DNA of 64,000 nt, taken from contig CALCOY010000027.1 in the NCBI GenBank assembly GCA_937897325.1, forward strand, positions 62,001-126,000. The letters are read 5' to 3'. Below are positions 17,442-26,334 of the stretch, piece by piece (the first letter of the stretch is position 1; each line of letters begins with the position of its first letter). This DNA comes from an uncultured Shimia sp. Lineage in GTDB: Bacteria > Pseudomonadota > Alphaproteobacteria > Rhodobacterales > Rhodobacteraceae. A program made the translations under genes and the position numbers. Under the pieces are notes generated by a model that saw nothing but the letters and a program-made list of their open reading frames with translations, ran no database searches and had not been told where the DNA came from.

Positions 17442-18677
17442 ATGGACATGAATTTTGGAATGCGGGACGAAAACCGCGAATTGCTGGCGCGTGTCGCGAC
17501 CATGATCCGCGACGACGTCATGCCCATGGAGGAAGAATATCAGACGGAGGTGAACACCGGCGACCGCTGGGTGTTCACCGAACGTCAGACCGAGATCCTC
17601 GAAAGCCTTAAACAGAAGGCCAAGGACGTCGGTCTATGGAATTTCTGGTTGACTGACAGCGACAAAGGGTTTGGCCTCAGCACGGTGGAATATGCACATT
17701 TCGCCGAAGAAATGGGAAAGACGCCGCTTGGGGCGGAGGTGTTCAACTGTTCAGCCCCCGACACGGGCAACATGGAGGTCTTCGAACGCTACGGCACCGA
17801 GAAGATGAAAGACGCGTGGTTGAAGCCGCTTCTCGACGGTCAGATCCGATCCGCTTATCTGATGACAGAACCGGACGTCGCTTCGTCAGATGCAACGAAC
17901 ATTTCGCTGAGCTGCGTGCGCGACGGTGACGAATATGTGCTGAACGGGGAAAAATGGTGGGCGTCGGGCGCGGGCGATCCGCGCTGCAAGGTCTACATCG
18001 TCATGTGCAAGACAGGTGGAGACGATCTGCCCAAGCATAGCCGTCAGTCGATGATCGTGGTGCCTGCCGGGACCGAAGGGATCGAAATCCTGCGTCCCAT
18101 GCAGGTCTATGGTCATGATGACGCGCCACACGGGCATATGCATATTCGATTTACCAATGTGCGGGTGCCTGCCGAGAATATGCTGCTCGGCGAAGGGCGT
18201 GGGTTCGAGATTGCGCAGGGACGTCTCGGGCCCGGTCGCATACACCACTGCATGCGTGCAATCGGTCAGGCGGAAGCAGCGCTTGAGCTGATGTGCAAGC
18301 GATCCTTGCATCGGGAGGCTTTCGGCAAACCGCTTGCGAAGCTTGGGGCGAACTACGACATCATCGCTGAATGCCGGATGGAGATTGAGATGGCGCGCCT
18401 GCTCTGCCTGAAGGCGGCCTGGTACATGGACCAAGGTGACAAACGTGCGGCGGCGCCTTGGATTTCTCAGATCAAGGTCATCGCGCCACGCGTTTCACTC
18501 AAGGTTATTGACGAAGCCGTGCAAATGCATGGCGGGCAGGGGATTTCGCAGGACACGCCCTTGGCCATCGCATGGACGCATCAGCGGACTTTGCGGCTGG
18601 CAGATGGTCCTGACGCGGTTCACCGTCGTCAGGTCGCACGAGCTGAATTGCGAAAATACACTCAAGAACCGGTTTAA
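17442..18677 (+). CDS. Acyl-CoA dehydrogenase family protein
   Basis: This 411-residue flavoprotein has the acyl-CoA dehydrogenase order of domains: an alpha-helical N-terminal domain, the beta domain with AYLMTEPDVASSDATN and LNGEKWWASGAGDP, and a C-terminal helical domain with LGPGRIHHCMRAIGQAE, REAFGKPLAKLG and VIDEAVQMHGGQGISQDTPLA. The pattern is closest to the ACAD10/11-like branch. The start at MDMNFGMRDENREL is supported by GGAGG upstream; the longer open frame overlaps the BKACE gene. It probably introduces the 2,3-double bond into an acyl-CoA; chain specificity is unknown. Confidence 0.92.
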   Translation: MDMNFGMRDENRELLARVATMIRDDVMPMEEEYQTEVNTGDRWVFTERQTEILESLKQKAKDVGLWNFWLTDSDKGFGLSTVEYAHFAEEMGKTPLGAEVFNCSAPDTGNMEVFERYGTEKMKDAWLKPLLDGQIRSAYLMTEPDVASSDATNISLSCVRDGDEYVLNGEKWWASGAGDPRCKVYIVMCKTGGDDLPKHSRQSMIVVPAGTEGIEILRPMQVYGHDDAPHGHMHIRFTNVRVPAENMLLGEGRGFEIAQGRLGPGRIHHCMRAIGQAEAALELMCKRSLHREAFGKPLAKLGANYDIIAECRMEIEMARLLCLKAAWYMDQGDKRAAAPWISQIKVIAPRVSLKVIDEAVQMHGGQGISQDTPLAIAWTHQRTLRLADGPDAVHRRQVARAELRKYTQEPV

Positions 18678-18731
18678 AATGACGGAACCGGACTGGCGTG
18701 AAGGTACCTTCCGGCTCTTGCCGCTTTCGAA

Positions 18732-19478
18732 CTAGCGAGAGTCCAGCAAAACCGGTTCCGGCCGATCCACCCTGCATAGATCGCAGATCCGAACGGCCTC
18801 AGTGATACCCATTTCGGCAAGTCGCAGGAATGAGGGTAAGACGTAGTCATCTGCCGCCTCCATGTTGACCGAGTAGCCCATATCGGCAAACGAGGCGAGC
18901 GACAGACGGCTAATCGGACGATTGGTACCTGAAAGAAAACCGGTAAGCAGTTCGTCCCCGAAAACGAGTTCCCTCCAGTGGCCCTCTCGGGTGCCAGGAC
19001 CGCCCGTATTGGCGATGGGAACAGGCACGCTGCCCTGCTGCCCGACCAACTGGCCGTATTCTTGCGCGGCCCCCTGGCCTATGAATTGCGGGTTGTTGGT
19101 GCCACTGTTCTGTATCAGCCCCTGACGTACCCAAAGAGTACCAAAGCCCAGCACATGTGCCATTTCGTGCAGGATAACGTCTGCAAACCCGCCCTCCTGT
19201 TCCAGTCGCGAAACATCTGCGTCATCGAACTGCATGACGCCCTTCGCCGGCAACCCGCTGCCAGGGCGAAGAACGGTTGGACCGGCCTGACCCAGAACGC
19301 CTGCAGGTCCATCGACTGGCGCAAGAGATGCCTCAATCAGCACGCCCGACAATTGCTCACCCTCCACGACCACCGTATCAAAGGACGTATCTATCAGCCC
19401 GTTCCACCGTTCAGCGGCGCGTTGAAAAACGTCTTCGCGGGCAGCGCTGGTTGGCGTGGTAAATCGAACAGTGATCAT
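18732..19478 (-). CDS. Leishmanolysin-like (M8) metalloprotease-related protein
   Basis: The 248-residue product contains the zincin motif ILHEMAHVLGFGTLW, with two zinc-binding His and the catalytic Glu, and downstream the M8-type third-ligand region GHWRELVFGDELLTGF and the Met-turn-like SLASFADMGYSV. The upstream half resembles the pre-protease part of surface peptidases (ERWNGLIDTSFDTVVV, GVMQFDDADV). No signal peptide is visible from the chosen start, which has AAGGA upstream. It could be secreted by a type I system or act inside; the sequence does not settle this. It is convergent with the acyl-CoA dehydrogenase gene. Confidence 0.8.
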   Translation of the reverse strand: MITVRFTTPTSAAREDVFQRAAERWNGLIDTSFDTVVVEGEQLSGVLIEASLAPVDGPAGVLGQAGPTVLRPGSGLPAKGVMQFDDADVSRLEQEGGFADVILHEMAHVLGFGTLWVRQGLIQNSGTNNPQFIGQGAAQEYGQLVGQQGSVPVPIANTGGPGTREGHWRELVFGDELLTGFLSGTNRPISRLSLASFADMGYSVNMEAADDYVLPSFLRLAEMGITEAVRICDLCRVDRPEPVLLDSR

Positions 19479-19646
19479 GACGGTTCCTTCCGGGTCTTGA
19501 GACCTTCCTTGCAGATTGAACCTAAGCCAAGCGGGCGGGATTTGGAGATGCAGCGCATTCGGACGGCAAATTGTCACCGAAAATGATCACACTTTGCTGA
19601 GTTGCGCGCAAAGATGAACACATTCCCGTGATTACGGCCCTTCCGT

Positions 19647-19677
19647 TTGACATGACAGCTTCGCAAATCACCATATG
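19647..19677 (+). promoter_or_regulatory. Weak candidate promoter upstream of the 179-aa hypothetical gene
   Basis: A perfect TTGACA at 19647-19652 lies in the 270-bp gap upstream of the gene at 19749. The best -10-like hexamer, CATATG at 19672-19677, is 19 bp away, longer than ideal, so only the -35 half is convincing. Confidence 0.3.
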
Positions 19678-19748
19678 AGACAGGCGTAAGTGAATGGCCG
19701 CAGATAAGCATCATTGCGTAAGTCTACCCTTTGGAAAAGGAAGCTCCC

Positions 19749-20288
19749 TTGGGCGTTGCATCAAAAAGTCAGCCTTGGGGCGAGGTCCAAAATATCGCGA
19801 GCCTTGCCGCAGAGGGTTTGGGTGTCAAACCAACCCACGCATTCCGATTTGGTGCGGCGCTGGCGTGTTATCTGTCGGATGGCTTTGGGCCTAAAGAGTT
19901 GCACGCGATCTTGTCTGCTCCGGACGAGATTGACCATCTCTGCGCGCTTGTGGGCGATTTGGTTGAGGGCAGCTCAACCGGGCAGGTTGTTCACGAAATC
20001 CCTTCGAACTCCATTCAGCATCCCGAGTTGCTTTGGAGCTTTCTCAAATCACTGCCCTGTCTGGCAGATGTTGATTGCGCCTCTCCTTCGAAAGCCTGGC
20101 GCGTACGACTTGATCTGAGCGCCCCAAGCCAGATGAGACGGCCAGCCATGATCGATTTGCCCGCCGATCTGCACAAGAAACTACAAGTTCTCGCTGACAG
20201 GGCGCTTGAAATGCGCGATGGATCATCCGGATTGCGGGGAATCAGTGCCATGGAAATCGATGGTCAGGCAAACGGATCCTCCGGATAG
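19749..20288 (+). CDS. Hypothetical protein, 179 aa
   Basis: The frame codes for a soluble protein of about 179 residues with no signal peptide or membrane segment. I recognise no family. It contains [41 protein letters not shown] and a C-terminal segment [25 protein letters not shown] start at 19749 with AAGGAA upstream is preferred; another TTG lies at 19731. The gene overlaps the convergent truA 3' end by 25 bp. It is probably real because no other gene covers 19.7-20.2 kb and its codon use looks normal. Confidence 0.55.
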   Translation: MGVASKSQPWGEVQNIASLAAEGLGVKPTHAFRFGAALACYLSDGFGPKELHAILSAPDEIDHLCALVGDLVEGSSTGQVVHEIPSNSIQHPELLWSFLKSLPCLADVDCASPSKAWRVRLDLSAPSQMRRPAMIDLPADLHKKLQVLADRALEMRDGSSGLRGISAMEIDGQANGSSG

Positions 20289-21031
20289 CCGACACCTGCT
20301 AAGTAGAGCCCATCAGGCGGACAAACCGGCCCAGAAGCCGATCTATCCTTGGCTTCCAACGCTTCCTTCACACGCTCTGCGCTCCATGATCCTGCGCCGA
20401 CACGCTCAAGTGTTCCGACAAAGCTGCGGACCTGGTTGTGCAGGAAAGACCGTGCTGCGAGATGGAACCGAATTTCAGGACCATAGAGGCCGTCTATGCG
20501 TTGTACGTCAAAGTGGTCCAGCGTCTTAATGGGACTGTCCGCCTGGCAGATCGACGACCGGAAAGTCGTGAAGTCATGTCGACCGATCAGCATGTCCGCC
20601 GCAGATTGCATCGCGTCGACATCCAGATCGTGATTGACCCGCCAGACAAGCCCCTTGAGATGTGTTGCAGGCGCACGACGCATCAGCAGCCGGAACGTGT
20701 ATCGCCGCTCCTCGGCCGAAAAGCGGGCGTGCCAGTCCTCGTTTACAAGCGCGCAGCTGAGGATCGCGATGGGGTGCGGCTTGAGGTGATGGTTCAAAGC
20801 TTCTGACAGGCGGAAAGGATCCCAGTCTTTTTCCATGTCACAGTGGGCGACCTGGGCCAGCCCGTGCACGCCGGCGTCGGTGCGGCCTGCGGCTGCAATC
20901 GTGTGATCGCGCGGCTCCAGCTTAGCCAAAGCTGTCTCGATCGCACCTTGAACCGACGGCTGATCGGCCTGCCTTTGCCAGCCCGCAAACGGGCCTCCGT
21001 GGTATTCTACTATCATTGCATAGCGCGGCAT
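20264..21031 (-). CDS. truA: tRNA pseudouridine(38-40) synthase
   Basis: TruA converts uridines 38-40 of the tRNA anticodon arm to pseudouridine. The 255-residue product shows [21 protein letters not shown] at the start, the catalytic Asp in [29 protein letters not shown]-like [17 protein letters not shown], and the C-terminal [21 protein letters not shown] and [14 protein letters not shown]. The start was set at MPRYAM from family alignment; the frame is open 12 codons further. It is divergent from the YcjX gene with 72 bp between. Confidence 0.96.
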   Translation of the reverse strand: MPRYAMIVEYHGGPFAGWQRQADQPSVQGAIETALAKLEPRDHTIAAAGRTDAGVHGLAQVAHCDMEKDWDPFRLSEALNHHLKPHPIAILSCALVNEDWHARFSAEERRYTFRLLMRRAPATHLKGLVWRVNHDLDVDAMQSAADMLIGRHDFTTFRSSICQADSPIKTLDHFDVQRIDGLYGPEIRFHLAARSFLHNQVRSFVGTLERVGAGSWSAERVKEALEAKDRSASGPVCPPDGLYLAGVGYPEDPFA

Positions 21032-21103
21032 GGCGGCCGACCTAGCGTGCGAGCGCGCATGGGGCAATCCCCACTGGAAGGCGCCTCGCCTGCCGCTTAT
21101 GTT

Positions 21104-22546
21104 ATGCCAAACAAGACTTTGGGGGACCGGGTGGTTCTTACGACGATTGCCGACGGTGTTTGGCGTGGGGTGGAAAACGTACAGGATACACTGTCAGGTG
21201 CTTTTCTCGAACCAGTGATCCGCCTGGGCGTGACCGGTCTCGCCCGATCGGGAAAGACGGTTTTTATTACGTCACTTGTGGCTAACCTGCTTGACCGCGG
21301 GCGTATGCCTCATCTGGTGGCCGCAGCAGAAGGACGCTTGGCAGCCGCGTATCTGCAGCCACAGCCCGATGATATGGTTCCGCGTTTTGATTATGAAAGC
21401 CATATCGGTGCATTGACCGGACGTCCGCCCCACTGGCCGGAAAGCACTCGGACGATCAGCGAATTGCGCGTGTCGCTTCGGGTCAAGCCGAATGGGCTTT
21501 TGGCAGGCTTTCAGGGGCCGCGGACGGTGCATCTTGATATTGTTGACTATCCGGGTGAGTGGCTTCTGGATCTGGCCTTGCTGGATCAGGATTATTCCAC
21601 CTGGTCGTCCAGCACGCTGGCCCGCATCCGCAAACGGCCAGAAGCCGCTGCATTCATGGCGCTGGCTGGGCGGATCGATGCGACGGAGCGTCTGGAGGAA
21701 CCAAAGGCCCAAGCCTTGACCGAGGCCTTCACCAAGTATCTTCAGGCCGCACGTGCGTCGGGTTTTTCCGACTGCACGCCGGGTCGGTTCCTGTTGCCCG
21801 GGGACCTTGCGGGATCACCCGTTCTGACATTCGCGCCGCTGCCAGAGCCGCGCAGCACACCGCGCAGATCGCTTATCCGCGAGATGGATCGCCGTTATGA
21901 GGCCTACAAGTCCCAAGTCGTCAAACCGTTCTTCCGTGATCACTTTTCGCGGATCGACCGACAGATCATTCTGGTGGATGCTTTGGGCGCTATCCACAAT
22001 GGCCCTGCAGCGGTGGACGATATGCGCCAGGCTATGGAGGACATACTCTCGGCCTTTCGGCCGGGGCCGAACGCATTTCTGACGCAACTCTTTCAAGGGC
22101 GACGCGTGGAGAAACTGCTTTTCGCCGCCTCGAAGGCCGATCATTTGCACCACGGACAGCACCCTCAGTTGACCGCGATTATGGATGCCCTGACCCGCGA
22201 GGCGCGGGATCGGGCACGCTTTGCGGGCGCAGATACGGCGGCGATGTCTATCGCATCGCTTCGAACGACGACCGAAGAAAAGATGACGCATGAGGGCGCC
22301 CCGCTTGGTGTGGTGCGCGGCACACTTCTGTCCACGGGCAAGCAGGCCGCCTTCCATCCCGGCGAATTGCCTTCGGATCCGGCGCATTTGCTGACCCCTG
22401 CACGAAACGGGTCCAAGACATGGCTCGATGGGGATTACAAAGCGATGCGATTTGCTCCCGCGCCTTTGACCTTGCGTCCGGGCGATGGCCCGCCGCACAT
22501 TCGGCTTGACCGGGCCGCGCAATTCCTGATCGGGGACAAGCTGTGA
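21104..22546 (+). CDS. YcjX-like P-loop GTPase/ATPase
   Basis: The product (480 residues from the chosen ATG) is a YcjX/DUF463 P-loop protein. Walker A is GLARSGKT at about residues 45-52, preceded by [12 protein letters not shown]. Later family landmarks are [17 protein letters not shown] (Walker B-like DYPG), SFCTPGRF-like [15 protein letters not shown] and [16 protein letters not shown] with the NKXD-like SKADH. In enterobacteria YcjX and YcjF belong to an envelope-stress operon; exact function is unknown. It is followed by a GNAT gene (GTGA overlap) and a YcjF gene, a conserved block. An ATG at 21059 is an alternative start. Confidence 0.88.
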   Translation: MPNKTLGDRVVLTTIADGVWRGVENVQDTLSGAFLEPVIRLGVTGLARSGKTVFITSLVANLLDRGRMPHLVAAAEGRLAAAYLQPQPDDMVPRFDYESHIGALTGRPPHWPESTRTISELRVSLRVKPNGLLAGFQGPRTVHLDIVDYPGEWLLDLALLDQDYSTWSSSTLARIRKRPEAAAFMALAGRIDATERLEEPKAQALTEAFTKYLQAARASGFSDCTPGRFLLPGDLAGSPVLTFAPLPEPRSTPRRSLIREMDRRYEAYKSQVVKPFFRDHFSRIDRQIILVDALGAIHNGPAAVDDMRQAMEDILSAFRPGPNAFLTQLFQGRRVEKLLFAASKADHLHHGQHPQLTAIMDALTREARDRARFAGADTAAMSIASLRTTTEEKMTHEGAPLGVVRGTLLSTGKQAAFHPGELPSDPAHLLTPARNGSKTWLDGDYKAMRFAPAPLTLRPGDGPPHIRLDRAAQFLIGDKL

Positions 22547-22980
22547 TCCGCTTTGCACAATCGCTGGATGCCGGTCGTGTTGGAGCAATCCTGACAGAAT
22601 TCACGACCGAGACCCCTTGGATGCCTAGGCTGCACACAGCGGCCGAAGACATCAGGCACGCCGAGCAGATGATTGATCAGGGCCTGGTCACTGTGTTCGA
22701 TGACGGCGCGCTGCGCGGTTTTCTGGCCCGGCGCAAAGACGATGTCCTGTCCCTGTATGTGAGGGCAACGGATCGTCGGCGCGGGATCGGTTGTGCGCTT
22801 CTGGATGCGGCGAAGGCGCAGAGCGCCGTTCTGACGTTGTGGACGTTTCGGGCCAATCACCCTGCGCGTTCCTTCTATCGACGCGAAGGCTTTTCTGAGA
22901 TCGGGCGCACCGATGGCGAGAACGAAGAAGGTTTGCCAGATGTTCACCTGGCATGGCGGCGCAAGGGAAAGGACGGCTGA
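22543..22980 (+). CDS. GNAT family N-acetyltransferase
   Basis: The 145-residue protein is a single GNAT domain. The acetyl-CoA-binding core is VRATDRRRGIGCALLDAAKA, an R/Q-x-x-G-x-G/A type motif, and the C-terminal LWTFRANHPARSFYRREGFSEIGRTDG is the usual strand-helix after it. The substrate is unknown. The GTG start overlaps the YcjX stop and its own stop overlaps the next ATG (TGATG), so it is embedded in the YcjX-YcjF operon. Confidence 0.88.
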   Translation: MIRFAQSLDAGRVGAILTEFTTETPWMPRLHTAAEDIRHAEQMIDQGLVTVFDDGALRGFLARRKDDVLSLYVRATDRRRGIGCALLDAAKAQSAVLTLWTFRANHPARSFYRREGFSEIGRTDGENEEGLPDVHLAWRRKGKDG

Positions 22981-23984
22981 TGGCCAAGGGACCCGTACTG
23001 ATCGATCTGGAAGACGCGCCTCAGGCCCCTTCGGTGACCGAGGCGCCTCCGATTACCGATCCGGATCCGATTGATCTGCCAGACGGGCGGGCGATGCAGA
23101 TGGCGGCCCGTGTTGTGACCCGGCAGCCCTCCTGGTTAGCGCGTGTGTTCTGGACGACAGTTGTCGCATTTGTAACGGCAATCTTGTCTGCGGCGGCCTG
23201 GCAGATGGTCACAGGCTGGATTGAACGCGCGCCCCTTTTTGGCTGGTTTCTGACTGTATTGGTCGCCGTTTTGCTGCTTACCCTGCTGATGATTGCCATG
23301 CGGGAGTTGGGGGCTCTGGCTCGGCTGAAACGGATTGACACGCTGCGCCACAAGGCGAACACGGCTCTGGATCAAAACGATCTAGCCGCAGCCAGGGATG
23401 TCACCGATCGTCTGGTCGAGCTTTACGAGACGCGTGAGGAAACGCGGTGGGGACGCGAACGGCTCGACGCGCTTGAGAACGATCAGATGGATGCGGAAAG
23501 CCTTCTCCTGCTTGTGGAGGCAGAGCTTTTGGCGCCGCTTGACCGGGCGGCACAACGCGAGGTCGAGGCCGCGGCCCGCCAGGTCGCGACGGTCACCGCC
23601 CTTGTACCGCTGGCCCTTGCAGACGTCTTTGCCGCGCTCACCGCCAATCTGCGCATGATCCGCCGCATTGCGGAAGTCTATGGTGGGCGCACCGGGCGAC
23701 TTGGGTCCTGGCGGCTGACCCGGGCTGTCCTGGCCCATCTGGTCGCGACTGGGGCAGTTGCGGTCGGCGACGATATGCTAGAGCCGATTCTGGGCGGATC
23801 CTTGTTGGGCAAACTGTCACGCAGATTTGGCGAAGGCCTCGTAAACGGAGCCCTGACCGCAAGGGTCGGGGTCGCCGCAATCGAAGTCTGTCGGCCAATG
23901 GCGTTTTCGGCTGGCAAGCGACCAAAGGCGCGCCATCTCGTCAAACAGGCCTTAAGCGGCCTCATGTCACGCTCAGACACATAG
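22980..23984 (+). CDS. YcjF-like DUF697 membrane protein
   Basis: The 334-residue protein has an acidic N-terminal region, two membrane segments near residues 53-75 and 85-105, and a C-terminal DUF697-type helical region (LADVFAALTANLRMIRRIAEVYGGRTG, RRFGEGLVNGALTARVGVAAIEVCRPM). This is the YcjF/TIGR01620 layout. It probably works with the YcjX P-loop protein encoded upstream. The start overlaps the GNAT stop. Confidence 0.87.
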   Translation: MAKGPVLIDLEDAPQAPSVTEAPPITDPDPIDLPDGRAMQMAARVVTRQPSWLARVFWTTVVAFVTAILSAAAWQMVTGWIERAPLFGWFLTVLVAVLLLTLLMIAMRELGALARLKRIDTLRHKANTALDQNDLAAARDVTDRLVELYETREETRWGRERLDALENDQMDAESLLLLVEAELLAPLDRAAQREVEAAARQVATVTALVPLALADVFAALTANLRMIRRIAEVYGGRTGRLGSWRLTRAVLAHLVATGAVAVGDDMLEPILGGSLLGKLSRRFGEGLVNGALTARVGVAAIEVCRPMAFSAGKRPKARHLVKQALSGLMSRSDT

Positions 23985-23996
23985 GAGATATCGTCC

Positions 23997-25616
23997 GTGG
24001 AAAACTTCGCCGCTGATCTGCGCACAATGGTTCGAACCCCGTTGCTGGACGAACATGTGGCCGCAATGCGCGGGGTTGGAGCCGAGGAAGAATTTGAAGA
24101 AGGCACATTCGTGCAAGCGCCTGGCACGTCCTTCACCCATTTTTCTTACCTCGTTGACGGCGAACTGGAGGCATTCGATCCCGCCACAGGCAAACGCTAT
24201 GGCGAAGCGACTCTGGGTCCAGGCCAATTCTTCGGTGATCTGAGCTTTCTGTCAGGTGCCAAAACACTGGTGGGCAGTCGGGCGGTGGTTCGGTCCAGAG
24301 TTCTTCGGGTGCCGCGCGATCAGATGCTGAAGCTCATGTCTGACATCCCCGAAATGTCTGACATTATCATAACCGTCTTCGCCGCCCGTCGTCGCAGGAT
24401 CGTCGAGGCTGCCCAAGGTGGTCTGAAACTGATTGGCGGGGAAAGCGATCGCGCTGTACGGCGCCTTGCAAGTTTTGCGTCGCGCAACCGCATACCTTTC
24501 AAGGAAGTGCCTGTTTCATCAGATGAAGGGCGCCATCTGGCAGAACAGTGTCAGATAAACACAGCGCAGCCTGGGGTGGTATTCGGTCAGGGGCAGGTGA
24601 TTGATCCTCCTACACCGAAAGGTGTCGCGGATGCACTTGGTCTCAACCTCAACCTTCAGAATGAAGAGGTTTTTGACGTGGCAATCGTCGGTGGCGGCCC
24701 TGCGGGCGTGGCGGCGGGCGTTTATGCCGGGGCGGAAGGGCTTTGCGCTGTGGTCTTGGAAGATCTTGCAATCGGCGGGCAGGCTGGCACGTCCAGCCGC
24801 ATCGAGAATTATATGGGCTTTCCCACAGGTATCTCTGGCGCGGATCTTGTTGGCCGGGGTGAGGTGCAGGCAATGAAGTTCGGCACCCGATTTGCGATGC
24901 CGGTCCGTGCACGCAGTGTCATGCAATGTGAAAAGCACCTGTTCCACGTCACGCTTGATAACGAAGAGGTCGTGAGCACCCGCGCGCTGATCATTGCGAC
25001 AGGCGTGCAATATCGCCGCTTACCGTTGGACCGACTAGAGGATCTTGAGGGCAACGGTGTCTATTACGCGGCGACGGAGGTCGAGGCGCGCTGGTGCAAA
25101 AACAGCGAGGTCGGGATTGTCGGTGGCGGCAATTCAGCCGGTCAGGCGGCGATGTTCCTTGCTCGTTCGGCCAAACACGTTCACGTATTGGTGCGTGGCA
25201 AGTCACTGGCCGCGTCCATGTCCGATTACCTGCTTCAACGTCTACAGTCGCATCCACGGATCACCATCCATCTGCAAACTGAGGTCCAGACCCTGCACGG
25301 AGACATTGCTCTGGAGGCGATAACGGTCTGCGACAGATCCGCAGGTGAGGATTGGCGACTGAACACCGGCGCCCTCTTCATCATGGCAGGGGCCGCGCCC
25401 AATACGGCCTGGCTGTCTGGTCTGGCAGCGCTTGACGATCGTGGGTTTGTTCCAACCGGCCCCGAGGTCGGTGGACGCAGCCAGTTCGAAACGTCATGTC
25501 CAGGCATCTTTGCGGTCGGAGACGTGCGTGCGGGATCTGTCAAGCGCGTGGCGAGTGCTGTCGGAGAGGGCTCCGTGGTGATGTCTGCCGTTTGGGAGCA
25601 TATCGGTGAACGCTAG
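23997..25616 (+). CDS. Cyclic-nucleotide-binding domain fused to thioredoxin-reductase-like flavoprotein
   Basis: The 539-residue protein joins two modules. Residues 1-140 form a cNMP-binding fold (FEEGTFVQAPGTSFTHFSYLVDGELEAF, LGPGQFFGDLSFLSG, SRVLRVPRDQML). From about residue 225 a thioredoxin-reductase-like flavoprotein follows, with GGGPAGVAAGVYAGAEG, GGQAGTSSRIENYMGFP, the NADPH loop VGGGNSAGQAA near 376 and FAVGDVRAGSVKRVASAVGEGS. The redox CxxC pair expected near ATEVEARWCKN is absent; only one Cys remains there. It may act as a ligand-controlled NADPH-dependent flavoenzyme. It follows the YcjF gene by 12 bp and probably belongs to the same operon. Confidence 0.9.
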   Translation: MENFAADLRTMVRTPLLDEHVAAMRGVGAEEEFEEGTFVQAPGTSFTHFSYLVDGELEAFDPATGKRYGEATLGPGQFFGDLSFLSGAKTLVGSRAVVRSRVLRVPRDQMLKLMSDIPEMSDIIITVFAARRRRIVEAAQGGLKLIGGESDRAVRRLASFASRNRIPFKEVPVSSDEGRHLAEQCQINTAQPGVVFGQGQVIDPPTPKGVADALGLNLNLQNEEVFDVAIVGGGPAGVAAGVYAGAEGLCAVVLEDLAIGGQAGTSSRIENYMGFPTGISGADLVGRGEVQAMKFGTRFAMPVRARSVMQCEKHLFHVTLDNEEVVSTRALIIATGVQYRRLPLDRLEDLEGNGVYYAATEVEARWCKNSEVGIVGGGNSAGQAAMFLARSAKHVHVLVRGKSLAASMSDYLLQRLQSHPRITIHLQTEVQTLHGDIALEAITVCDRSAGEDWRLNTGALFIMAGAAPNTAWLSGLAALDDRGFVPTGPEVGGRSQFETSCPGIFAVGDVRAGSVKRVASAVGEGSVVMSAVWEHIGER

Positions 25617-26334
25617 CGGAACTCCAACGATCCCACGGGCGGGATCATGTCTTTGCAGACCAATCGACCGACTGGCACCATGCCTTTCAGCAGCGCCATG
25701 TTTGCATCTTGCGCAAAATTGGGGAGAAGCCCGAAGCGTTGTATCGCCATCATGCATTATGTGGCCTTTAACCGGTCATGACAGCGATCCAAGCGAATGG
25801 GTGGCAAGCTGATCTCATCATGTGTTTTGACCATTTCGACAAAGGGCACCAAATCGGGCTACGGCAATTTTGCCTTGTCCTTCCAAGTGTCAACGAGGCC
25901 GCGCCCGGTCTGAATGGGTCCGCACCAATGTCTTAAAGAACCGACCGTTCCGCTGGCCGGATCACCGCGCCAGGCCCGACACAGCGAGACGTGGCAAGCT
26001 GATCAAATACGAAAACCTTGTGTCTGTCCCCGGCCAGCAGTGCTCAGTCTGCCGAAGCCCCCACCGATGAAGGTAATTTTCCAAATGTGTTCCACATCAT
26101 ACCAACTCGTGCGCGATCATGTGAATGACCCTGCGGCGAAGGGTTCCAGCGGGCATCGCCCAAACGGGACTTGTGGGGCCAATATGCGCTGCCTATAAGG
26201 CGAGCTATGATCCGCATTGGCGCAATCATCATTCGAATTATATCCCCGGCGCTCTGACATTTGAGACGCCGGGCCAAGGTGTTTGAGCATTCGCACCGCC
26301 TCCCTGACATTCCGAGATCCGAAGGACGCCCGAG
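25617..26334. other. 718-bp stretch without an intact gene
   Basis: No convincing gene is present on either strand. Plus-strand translation gives short pieces broken by stops, for example ADQSTDWHHAFQQRHVCI near 25650 and KLIKYENLVSVPG near 25995, the latter faintly like a sulfotransferase motif. The stretch may be a decayed gene. The last 30 bases hold the ileS ribosome-binding site (GAAGGACG). Confidence 0.4.

Noticed and set aside
18700-18711. 12-bp palindrome GAAGGTACCTTC between two convergent genes
   Set aside because: No loop or T-tract for termination and no second site; likely chance.
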